From Mesostigma viride (taxonomy: Eukaryota; Streptophyta; Mesostigmatophyceae; Mesostigmatales; Mesostigmataceae), in contig RPFO01000041.1 in assembly GCA_009746045.1 (NCBI GenBank), forward strand, positions 9,703,468-9,767,467: a DNA stretch of 64,000 nucleotides, written 5' to 3'. The stretch's first letter is position 1. Every line of letters starts with the position of its first letter. The position numbers and the translations under genes are program-made. Shown piece after piece: positions 1 through 8,924 of this stretch. A model generated the notes under the pieces. The model saw only the letters and a program-made list of their open reading frames with translations. It was not told the DNA's origin and ran no database searches.

Positions 1-2
1 TG

Positions 3-970
3 TTCCTGTATGTTGGTGGTTTTGCCTTCGTCCATGTCGACGATCTCCTGGTCTCCCACTCCTCGGCGGAGTGGCTATCGCAGTGGACCCAACGGGTGTC
101 CCAGCGCTTCCAGATCACCGAGACGGATGCCCCCTCCCTCTTTCTGGGGGTCTCCCTGGTCCTCGACCCGCCGGCGCGCACAGTTTTTCTGCACCAAGGC
201 CCGTATCTGGAGGCCCTCGCTGAGCGCTTTGGGGTCTCCCCACGGGCGGTGAAGACGCCCGTCGTCCCCAACACCCCCCGTGGTGAGGGGGGGCTTCTCA
301 ACGCGGACGACACTCGCGTCTACCAAGCGATCACCGGGGCACTCCTGTATGCGATGGGATGCACTCGGCCTGACCTGGCATTCGCAGTCAACCTGCTGAC
401 TCAGAATATGAAAAACCCTACTGTAAGCGACCTTGGGCTGGCACGCCGGGTGCTTCAGTACGCGGTACACACCAAGGACCTGGGTCTGTCCTACTCGGGG
501 CAGGGGGGGCTGGTGGCCTACTCGGATGCCGACTGGGCAAACGATCCTGTGGACCGCAAGTCAATCACTGGCAACGTGGTCATGTACCGCGGTGCTGCGG
601 TGGAGTGGACCAGTCGCAAGCAGCCCACTCCAGCCCTGTCCACCTGTGAGGCCGAGTACATGGCCCTGTGCGGTGTCACGCAGCAGGTGGTCCCCTTCTC
701 ACCATCACCAAGGAGTTGGGTGACCCGGCCTCAGGGCCAATTCAGGTGTTTTGCGACAACACTGGTGCTGTGGCTCTGTCACGAGACCCTGTTCACCCTC
801 GGCGTACCAAGCACATCGACGTCAAGTACCACTACATTCGCGCGAAGGTCGCGGATGGCACCGTTCAGGTGTCTCACCTTCCTGGGGCAGCGATGATCGC
901 CGACATGCTCACCAAGGCACTACCTGAGCCACGTTTTGTGGAGCTCAGACACAAGTTGTTGGGTATTTGA
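3..970 (+). pseudogene. Ty1/copia pol C-terminus (end of RT plus RNase H), frameshifted
   Basis: The open frame enters from the left edge and reads the end of a copia reverse transcriptase, including the FVHVDDLLV active-site box, then the connection domain and the RNase H domain (YSDADWAND, STCEAEYMAL, RTKHIDVKYHYIR, ADMLTKAL). The frame changes once near position 690, inside RNase H between the ALSTCEAEYM and TITKELGD segments, so the copy is probably dead. It ends at TGA 968-970, about 140 bp before its 3' LTR. It is related to the minus-strand copia at 49631-57527, which has a similar RT (FVHVDDMIV and a PSLFLGV segment). The 5' part lies outside the window. Confidence 0.93.
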
Positions 971-1111
971 GTTACTGGCAATTAGTGATGAGACAACATA
1001 AGGACACACTTGCTAGCCTGTGACACTGGTCCCATACTACAGTTCTTTTAGTGAACATTTGTTCTGGCTTGCTTGAGTTTGTTTTCCGGCCTGTGTGCCG
1101 AGTAAGGGGGG
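971..1111 (+). other. copia 3' untranslated region with polypurine tract
   Basis: Short non-coding stretch between the RNase H stop and the LTR. It ends in AGTAAGGGGGG (1101-1111), a typical polypurine tract immediately before an LTR beginning TGTCA. No other gene is seen. Confidence 0.75.
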
Positions 1112-1543
1112 TGTCAGAAGTATCGACACACCTGCCTGAAACTAGTACTTATAGTTTAGTGCTAGCTCTGGACTACATGAACGGGCATGTGCCGCATGTT
1201 TAAGTTCTGTTCCATAAGTGACCCAGTCATTCTGTGACTGACCTTGAACTTTGGTTATGAATGGTTGGCTTGAGATCACGTTATGATTGTAACTGCCACA
1301 CAGTCAGAAAAGAACCGGTTTGGTGTGGCCACGTTGTAGGTAGATCATAACTGCTACCCAGTAGCTGAGCCTGGAATTGTTTAAAAGGCGAAGCTACGCA
1401 CCTTGTTTGCTCTCTCAGTACCTCACACCTCACACACTCCTGTGGTGGAACTAGCAGCCGGCCAGCTGCCGACTGAGACTTATTTTTATCTGAGTGAAAT
1501 AAAGTAAAACTTTGTGGCAAACATTGTTTTCTCACTCCTAACA
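1112..1543 (+). repeat. 3' LTR of the left-edge copia element
   Basis: About 432 bp beginning TGTCAGAAG directly after the polypurine tract and ending CTCCTAACA, so it has the expected TG...CA ends. An AATAAA lies near its 3' end (about 1498). The paired 5' LTR is off the window, so the boundary rests on the tract and terminal dinucleotides only. Confidence 0.75.
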
Positions 1544-1686
1544 CAAAGGCGGGCGAGTCTGGCGCGGCGCCGGCCATTGGGCCCCGGAATAAGAAATCCC
1601 GAGCGCCAGACCTCCGCACTCGACCCCCGCACAAGAGTTTTCTTCATCCTGGCCCGAATAGGAGCTTCCTGCTGTTTTGCCTGGAT
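1544..1686. other. Spacer, no feature recognised
   Basis: GC-rich spacer between the copia LTR and the Mutator-like element. Short reading frames exist on both strands but none resembles a known protein. Confidence 0.5.
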
Positions 1687-1712
1687 GTCCATTGTCGGAG
1701 ATTATTTTTTTC

Positions 1713-2540
1713 ACTCATGAGTTAAAAACTCACCCCCGGACCAGAATCAGACCGGGGATCGCCGCCGCGCCTGGTTGCGAGCTACTCCAAGAATGCCGTG
1801 GACTGCCCTTGCGGCGTATCCAGACGGGAAGTCTGCGTAACCAGCGTAAACCAGACTCCAGCCTCAACTCACGTCGGTAGGTGTACGAATGTAGCCATGC
1901 CGTAAGTACAGGTAAAAGCTGTTAAAACCCTATGCCAGAGACAGCTGCTGACAAAGTTACAGTGCAGCGGGCACCCCCGGCAGCCATAGCGGGAAGGATA
2001 TTCCGGAAATTAACGGGGGCGGCAAGGATGTTTATTAAACGTAGATTGACGCTTCCATATCTTGTTGCTAAGAGTATGACAAGGTAGCGTTACCTGCAAT
2101 CCAATCAATGAGGCATTGTAGCGTGGATTTTCTCCAGAGCTTTACCGTGTTTGTCGTGGCAGAATGTTCCAATGCAGTAGATCAAGTGACACCATTACTA
2201 TCGATTGTTCCTTCGAATTGCTGCATCTGCCAATTCATTTTCACTTAAAAGATTGATATTGCCTTGTTATGTCGCCAGGCGGACCGATATCCAGGCGACT
2301 TACGGGCGACTCTGCTCGCCATAAACAAGTGTAAGATGCAACTGGCGAGCGGGGTCGCTGGCAACAGTTGTAACATGCAACTGGCGAGCGGGGTTGCTGG
2401 TGTTATTTTCTTTCCTGCGAGCTGTCTTGACTCTTCCGCGTTGTCCATCGTTGGTCGATGAATGTAGGAGCGCGCGTAAAACCGGACTTGCTTTGGGTCA
2501 GGTCCCGATGGTGCGTTGGTAAGCGAGAGCCCATCAAGCA
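1713..2540 (+). repeat. Left inverted arm of the Mutator-like element
   Basis: Reverse-complement counterpart of 7926-8602. Shared blocks run in order from the ACTCATGAGTTAAAAACTC end through the GTTTACGCTGG, AATAAACATCC, GATCAAGTGAC and GTCAGGTCCCGATGGTGCGTT blocks. This arm is about 150 bp longer, partly because of an internal near-duplicate of ATGCAACTGGCGAGCGGGG (around 2336-2400). Confidence 0.8.
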
Positions 2541-2611
2541 CGCGTTAGTGTTGGTTATGGTTGCATACTTGTGTTGATGATGTTACTGTCCGCTCCTGGG
2601 AAGTCGTTGCC

Positions 2612-3345
2612 GCCATGGCCATTGCGGCTGTCCTTGTGCTGTCTTGGCTGTCCTTGCTGTCATGGCTTTCAGCTTTCATGGCTGTCATGGCTGTCATGGC
2701 TGTCATGGCTGTCATGGCTGTCATGGCTGTCATGGCTGTCGTGGCTGTCATGGCTGTCATGGCTGTCATGGCCGTCATGGCCGTCATGGCTGTCATGGCT
2801 GTCGTGGCTGTCATGGCTGTCATGGTTGTCATGGCTGTCATGGCTGTCATGGCTGTCATGGCTGTCATGGCTGTCATGGCTGTCATGGCTGTCATGGCTG
2901 TCAGCTTTCATGGCTGTCCTTGCTGTCCTTGCTGTCATGGCTGTCATGGTTGTCATGGCTGTCATGGCTGTCATGGCTGTCATGGCTGTCATGGCTGTCA
3001 TGGCTGTCATGGCTGTCATGGCTGTCATGGCTGTCATGGCTGTCATGGCTGTCATGGCTGTCATGGCTGTCATGGCTGTCATGGCTGTCATGGCTGTCAT
3101 GGCTGTCATGGCTGTCATGGCTGTCATGGCTGTCATGGCTGTCATGGCTGTCATGGCTGTCATGGCTGTCATGGCTGTCATGGCTGTCATGGCTGTCATG
3201 GCTGTCATGGCTGTCATGGCTGTCATGGCCATTGCGGCTGTCCTTGTGCTGTCTTGGCTGTCCTTGCTGTCATGGCTTTCAGCTTTTATGGCTGTCCTTG
3301 CTGTCTTGGCTGTCATGGCTGTCATGACTGCCATGACTGCCTTTG
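2612..3345 (+). repeat. 9-bp minisatellite (ATGGCTGTC)n
   Basis: Dozens of tandem copies of a 9-bp unit, mostly perfect, with scattered CGTGG, GGCCG and GGTTG variants in the first third. A roughly 70-bp segment containing CCATTGCGGCTGTCCTTGTG occurs at both edges (about 2612 and 3225), giving a higher-order structure. Because the unit is a multiple of three, every frame on both strands is open (MAV, HGC and WLS repeats on plus). I treat these frames as non-genic. Confidence 0.95.
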
Positions 3346-4449
3346 TTGTCGCCACAAGGAGGTCATTGCATGCATTAAGACTGACTAAGCGGCTTGCATC
3401 GCTGACTTGTGCCTACTTGTTTTTCTGGGTTATTTGCATAGCTGTATTGCTTGCATTGGTGGCTGTCTTTGATTGTTTGCCTTGCTGGCGCAAGTTATTG
3501 ATGGAACCTAAGCCTCTGTTGAGAGGTCACGGAGCACTCAAGTGCTGTACAGAATGTGGGGCGATTTTTGGCAGGTAACCACCCAACATTTTCCGAATCC
3601 AACCCTAGCCTTTGAACACCTGAGCAGGCCCCACCCGCAGCCTCAGCTAGGTATCTACTATCTAGGGATTGGCAGATTGGGGGTGTGATATCATCACTGT
3701 GGTAGGTGTTTGCTGTGCTTGCTGCATGTTTGCTGGCTTGCGTTGGCTTGATGGCTTTCTTGCAGGCATCATGTGCATCTCTCACGTTGCTGATGTGAAC
3801 AGCCATGTCTGTGCTACACTCGGTTCACAAGTGATGTTCTGTGTTTCCATTACCTTGGCCAGAGCTGAGCTGATGGTGCTGCGCGCCAATAACTAGCTAG
3901 CCTGACGGCCAGCATATAAAAGTCACATGTGCTGCCTACCTCAATCCTGAACTGGCTGGCTGCATTAGAGTGTGACCATGTAATTCACTTTGTTGGAATA
4001 ATGCCATGTATCTGTGGGTTTCTCGCCCTTACTCTGTATACAACTTCTTCAAGACATCTTCTTCAAGACATCTTCTTCAAGACAACCAAGTGCACACCCA
4101 AATGCTAGGCTGTTTTATTGTTGTACTTTTTATTGTTGTAGTTGATGTCCCAAGAACATAGTAATACTGCGACATACCATCTGCATATCCCATGGAGAAG
4201 TCCTCATTGCCTGTATGCCTGATTCTCCCCCCCCGCCAATGCCGGTAGAGATGCACTACATGCATTGCCCTTGTGAAGCATGTATCAAGAGTACCCATCA
4301 TAGCTGTGCATATGAAGTGAGACAACCATGCTCGCAGATGGTGCACGTAATCTTAGTTCCATTTTGTTCACGTACGTGACTTATGTGAGACACACAACTT
4401 AAACAAAACAAGGCTACACATTAATTTCCATCTCCATGCTTTCCATCCT
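3346..4449. other. Interior of the Mutator-like element, no gene recognised
   Basis: Unique-looking sequence with short frames only. A 12-bp direct triplication of CTTCTTCAAGAC is at about 4049-4085. No domain, RNA gene or transposase motif was recognised. Confidence 0.5.
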
Positions 4450-4693
4450 GTGGGGAAGCGCCCGCGTGTGCAAACCCGCGGGAGGCACGCCAGACAGCTC
4501 CCCTAGGGCAGCGTGATGCTGTATAGATAGATGTTGTAGTTAGTAATGCTGTTAGATAGATGTCGTAGGTGGCTGATGTAGATAGCTTAGACCGGTAGGA
4601 CTGTTTGCACCCACCCATCCATCCATCGGGGTTAATGCTCCGTGACTCCCCAACGGGAGCACGAGTCTAATTAATTGATTAATTAATTAATTC
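4450..4693 (+). repeat. Dispersed repeat R1, copy 1, with (AATT)n tail
   Basis: Closely matches 5847-6080 on the same strand and 39654-39834 in reverse complement. It begins GTGGGGAAGCGCCC, contains GGTAGGACTGTTTGCACCC and CCCCAACGGGAGCACGAG, and ends in a TTAATTAATT run. The first 50 bp could encode the end of a protein (VGKRPRVQ). A simple AT-rich tail after a coding end suggests the 3' terminus of a retroposon, but this is inference. Confidence 0.75.
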
Positions 4694-4951
4694 CATCTCC
4701 GTGCATTCTTTATTCCATTTTGGTTTTTGTTATAATTATTACTCTTTACTTTGTCTTTATTTATTATTGTTCGTATGACTACCATTTAATTACGTTAAAT
4801 CTTTTCTTTTTTCTTTCTTTCCTTTTCCTTTTTCTTTTTCCCTCTGTAATGTATACTCCTTACTTTTTATTTTAGCCCCTTCGTGTATGTGCGTATGTGT
4901 TCCCTCTTTTCCTTCTTAGTTTTGGATGTTTTTGTTGCTGCTGCATGGTGG

Positions 4952-5000
4952 TGTGTGTGTGTGTGTATGTGTGTGTGTGTGCATGTGTGTGTGTGTGTGT
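4952..5000 (+). repeat. (GT)n microsatellite
   Basis: Interrupted GTGTGT run with a TATG and a CATG break. It generates spurious Val/Cys and His/Thr reading frames. Confidence 0.9.
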
Positions 5001-5186
5001 TTTCCCCATCAACATTTCTCGCTACCCTCTGTCTAGCTCCCTCCATGCAGGTCTTCCTAGAGATAGCCACGCGGCTTCCGCGGCCTTCGCGTCTTTCCTA
5101 TCAGACAACTACCCTAGTCCTTCCACGGCGTTGGATTGCCATGCGTCCAGGCGTAGTCGTCTCACTTCATATTCATCATCCTGAAC

Positions 5187-5285
5187 GACTCGAAAACGCG
5201 GAAAAGATAACGGCAGGCTCGAGCTACCATGGACCGGATTCTCCCGATTTCTGGCCTGCGCTGGTTGTCTCCTTGATCTTTTCAC
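5187..5285 (+). repeat. Dispersed 95-bp repeat carrying the RILPISGLRWLSP tail
   Basis: Almost identical to 37445-37543. It ends in a short frame reading RILPISGLRWLSP then a stop. The last 38 bp recur in opposite orientation inside both pogo-like elements (about 24818-24860 and 42888-42930), where the minus-strand frame ends RILPISGLRRLSP. Confidence 0.75.
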
Positions 5286-5719
5286 GTTCGTGCTCTCTCA
5301 ACCCTACCAAGCAGAATCCCTATCAACCCTACCCCTCCCTCCCATACAATAATGGAGACAACTATTCCTGGATGCGTGAGATTAGTCATTACAGATTTAC
5401 AGTTGTAGTTACCTCAATGCTTGCTGCCAGCCACATGTTGTTGGAGTGAAATTCTGCAAGTTCAGACCATGTGCATGCCAGGTACCTACGGAGTGTGGAT
5501 ACAAGACATTACACACAGCGATGGGTTGCATGCATGTGCATCTTGCTTGGGCTGGCCACTTGCTAAGGACAGCAAGTATTTGCAGTCCAGCCCGTCTGCA
5601 CTGCCTGTACTACGTTACAAAGAACAAGTGTCCGGCATGCACCTGCGTGCGCATTGCCAAACGCCCTAGCCCACTTGCCCTCGAGCATCTTGAACTGGCA
5701 CTCACCGAGTTCCCCTGGC

Positions 5720-5895
5720 AATTGCCAGGACCTTCAAAGAACAGCTAGTAGAGGACATGGGGGGCCTAGGCCTCTCCGTGATTTGGAAGAAGATGATGGA
5801 CAAGGCCAAGTGGGCCCAGGTCATAGAGGACAACGAGCCCCCCCCAGTGGGGAAGCGCCCCCGTGTGCAATCCCACGGGAGGCACGCCAGATAGC
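5720..5895 (+). pseudogene. C-terminal coding remnant leading into repeat R1
   Basis: One frame reads TFKEQLVEDMGGLGLSVIW then KKMMDKAKWAQVIEDNEPPP before VGKRPRVQ and a stop at the start of R1 copy 2. The composition is protein-like and the segment is joined to the repeat, so it is probably the 3' coding end of the mobile element from which R1 derives. I do not recognise the family. Upstream the frame is lost. Confidence 0.4.
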
Positions 5896-6080
5896 TCCCC
5901 TAGGGCAGCGTGCGGCTGCCTAGATAGATGTTGTAGTTAGAATGCTGTTAGATAGATGTAGTATGTAGCCAATGTAGATAGATTAGACCGGTAGGACTGT
6001 TTGCACCCATCCATCCATCCATCGGGGTTAATGCTCCGTGACTCCCCAACGGGAGCACGAGTCTAATTAATTAATTAATT
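5847..6080 (+). repeat. Dispersed repeat R1, copy 2, with (AATT)n tail
   Basis: Direct repeat of 4450-4693 with small differences, again ending in TAATTAATTAATTAATT and directly abutting the second minisatellite. The two copies enclose about 1.15 kb, so an LTR-like pair was considered; no primer-binding site, polypurine tract or target duplication was found. Confidence 0.75.
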
Positions 6081-6087
6081 GCCAGGA

Positions 6088-6870
6088 CGGCCATGACAGC
6101 CATGACAGCCGCGACAGCCACAACAGCCACGACAGCCACGACAGCCACGACAGCCACGACAGCCACGACAGCCACGACAGCCACGACAGCCACGACAGCC
6201 GCGACAGCCACGACAGCCACGACAGCCACGACAGCCACGACAGCCACGACAGCCACGACAGCCACGACAGCCACGACAGCCACGACAGCCACGACAGCCA
6301 CGACAGCCACGACAGCCACGACAGCCACGACAGCCACGACAGCCACGACAGCCACGACAGCCACGACAGCCACGACAGCCACGACAGCCACGACAGCCAC
6401 GACAGCCACGACAGCCACGACAGCCACGACAGCCACGACAGCCACGACAGCCACGACAGCCACGACAGCCACGACAGCCACGGCAGCCACGACAGCCACG
6501 ACAGCCACGACAGCCACGACAGCCACGACAGCCACGACAGCCACGACAGCCACGACAGCCACGACAGCCACGACAGCCACGACAGCCACGACAGCCACGA
6601 CAGCCACGACAGCCACGACAGCCACGACAGCCACGACAGCCACGACAGCCACGACAGCCACGACAGCCACGACAGCCACGACAGCCACGACAGCCACGAC
6701 AGCCACGACAGCCACGACAGCCACGACAGCCACGACAGCCACGACAGCCACGACAGCCACGACAGCCACGACAGCCACGACAGCCACGACAGCCACGACA
6801 GCCACGACAGCCACGACAGCCACGACAGCCACGACAGCCACGACAGCCACGACAGCCATGACGGCCATGG
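6088..6870 (+). repeat. 9-bp minisatellite (ACGACAGCC)n
   Basis: About 85 nearly perfect 9-bp units. On the reverse strand the unit is GTGGCTGTC, one base different from the ATGGCTGTC unit at 2612-3345, so the two arrays are mirror images inside one element. Both ends carry the ATG variant (CCATGACAGCC), as if the arrays share an origin and were separately homogenised. Confidence 0.95.
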
Positions 6871-7925
6871 CAGCAGTTTGGCATGACAACCATGGTGTAA
6901 GCAGTGGGCCTGAGGTGCAGCTGTTGGGTAGGGTGGGGAGCCATGAGCATGGGATATGGGAGCTTGTTACATTGGTTGGTTGCTTTGGTGCGGTCTTGTG
7001 CGTGCATGACAACATGAGCGTGCGTGTACGTATACAAATGTTTATGGGAACAAGCAATACACGCCAACCAGCCGGCCGGCCAGCCAGCAACCAAAAGCAA
7101 GGAAGCAAGCGTGGAAGCAGGATGTATACATGCAACGAGTTCACTAAGGGAACGATGATGTGCTAGATATTACCTGCTGTCATATTAGTCTCTTTCTGAA
7201 GGACGAATACTGCTTTTCTCAGTTAGCAACATGCAGCATCCCGGCACCACAGCCCTAGTAACATTAGCAAAGAGAAAGCAATGTCACATTAGTCACCTTG
7301 ATCTCAACATGACTCCCGGGCTCTGAGAAGAAATGCTAGTAACCGTAATCGCCAACCATACAGGCGTATCCGGTCTGGGAAAATTGCAGGCAACACTATT
7401 GATACTATTGATACGACTGCCAACCAATGTCTTCATCAGAGAAACCGACTACATGATTTATCGTGTTGAGCAAGCATAAGAACAGGTATTGACAATACTG
7501 CTGCTATTCTGCCCCGGCTGCTGGCAAGAGCTCTGCCAAAACCAAACGCAAAAGCTTACCATTGTCATACCATGATACTGTCCTTCAGACAGTACGCGCT
7601 TGAGGACCACCGCCAACGCCAAGGCATCACGCTGGGGCTCTGCAGTCAAACGAAAGTGTCAGGTGAAGCGCTGCGGGTGATAGAAGCAAATACGCTGCCC
7701 CAAACCAGCAAGTATGAATAAGCCATGAAGTGTTCTATACCTGGGGAACGGTCACTGACATGCCGGGCGGGATAAGTATGGAGAAGTTGTGCATTCCAGC
7801 GCTTGAGGAAAACGGAAAATGGCTGCCAACGGTATGACTGTAGCATCACGGCACCAAAAGTGGCCACAGTCTAGCTGAACACATGCTGGCAAGTTCATGA
7901 TCATAATAATTATAAACAATAAGCA
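6871..7925. other. Interior of the Mutator-like element, no gene recognised
   Basis: About 1 kb of unique sequence between the second minisatellite and the right arm. Only short frames without recognisable domains. Confidence 0.5.
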
Positions 7926-8602
7926 CGCCTGCTTGGTGGGCTCTCGCTCGACAACGCACCATCGGGACCTGACCCCAAGCAAGTCCGGTTTAATTAATGC
8001 GTGCTCCTACATTTATGATCGCGAGCAAAGTCGCCAGTAACTCGCTTGGATATCGGTCCACCTGGCGACATAACAAGGCAATATCAATCTTTTAAGTGAA
8101 AAACAATTGGCAGATGCAGCAATGCGGAACATCGATAGTAATGGCGTCACTTGATCTACTGCATGGGAACATTCTGCCACGACAAACACGGTAAAGCTCT
8201 GGAGAAAATCCACGCTACAATGCCTAATTTATTGGATTGCAGGTAACGCTACCTTGTACGCACTCTTAGCAAAATGGAAACGTCAATCTACGTTTAATAA
8301 ACATCCATTTAATAAACATCCGCCCCCGTCAATTGCCAGACTATCGTTCCCGCTATGGCTGCCGGGGGTGCCCGCTGCACTGTAACTTTGTCAGCAGCTG
8401 TCTCTGGCATGGGGTTTTAACAGCTTTTACCTGTACTTACGGCATGCTGGAGTCTGGTTTACGCTGGTTAGTGGTTACGCAGACTTCCCGTCTGGATACG
8501 CCGCTAGGGCAGTCCACGGCCTGCTTGGAGTAGCTCGCAACCAGGCGCGGCGACGATCCCCGGTCTGATTCTGGTCCGGGGGTGAGTTTTTAACTCATGA
8601 GT
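7926..8602 (-). repeat. Right inverted arm of the Mutator-like element
   Basis: Reverse complement of 1713-2540 with indels, including a local duplication of TTTAATAAACATCC (8292-8322). It ends at the ACTCATGAGT palindrome, 16 bp before the 10-bp target duplication. Confidence 0.8.
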
Positions 8603-8628
8603 TTGCGAGCCAGAACCCGTCCATTGTC

Positions 8629-8924
8629 CCCCCTTTCTGTAACCTCTTATTTCCTTGATGAGTGTTTGTGAATTGTGGTAGAGTACACCTATCACACTCC
8701 CCTCAGTGGGTAACCAGCTGGTCGATACGTGGTACCTCTTAACCTAACGATATCTAACCATATTAAAAACCATCGGGCATCCTATTGGTTATTAAAAAAT
8801 ACCCATTTACCCTTGACTTACCCGGAAAATTGTGGTAGAGTATATTGCCAGTCGAGCAAGACTTCGCTCCTGCTGCGAGATAGCACGTGGCCCAGCGTTC
8901 GCTTCGGAGAATTCGACAGCAGCC
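8629..8924 (+). promoter_or_regulatory. Presumed dapF promoter and 5' UTR
   Basis: The 296 bp between the Mutator-like insertion and the dapF start codon. AATTGTGGTAGAGTA occurs twice (about 8673-8687 and 8829-8843), and CCTATTGGTTATT (about 8779) contains an inverted CCAAT box. No clear TATA box. The insertion has therefore put foreign DNA within 300 bp of the start codon. Transcription start is unknown. Confidence 0.45.

Larger units (their letters stand above)
1697..8618. mobile_element. Mutator-like (MULE-type) non-autonomous element with long inverted arms
   Basis: A 10-bp direct repeat GTCCATTGTC lies at 1687-1696 and 8619-8628, the size expected of a Mutator-type target duplication. 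On each side exactly 16 bp separate it from the palindrome ACTCATGAGT (1713-1722 and 8593-8602), where strong inverted similarity begins. The arms (about 1713-2540 and 7926-8602) match in reverse complement through many blocks, for example the CCGGTCTGATTCTGG block and the ATATCGGTCCACCTGGC block, with indels. The interior holds two 9-bp minisatellites in mirror orientation, two copies of a dispersed repeat and a GT microsatellite. No transposase was recognised, so it is probably mobilised in trans. The outermost 16 bp match poorly, so the exact termini are inferred. Confidence 0.68.

Noticed and set aside
2561-3578. Long frames of MAV, HGC, WLS or MTA repeats on both strands
   Set aside because: They are produced by a 9-bp tandem unit that leaves all six frames open. 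No unique flanking protein sequence or start context supports a gene.
4450-6080. R1 pair as LTRs of a small LTR element
   Set aside because: No target duplication, primer-binding site or polypurine tract was found, and each copy ends in an AT-rich tail, which fits a 3' end better than an LTR.
6071-7166. Frames of about 340-357 codons over the second minisatellite
   Set aside because: Same reason: a 9-bp unit opens every frame. The non-repeat ends resemble nothing.
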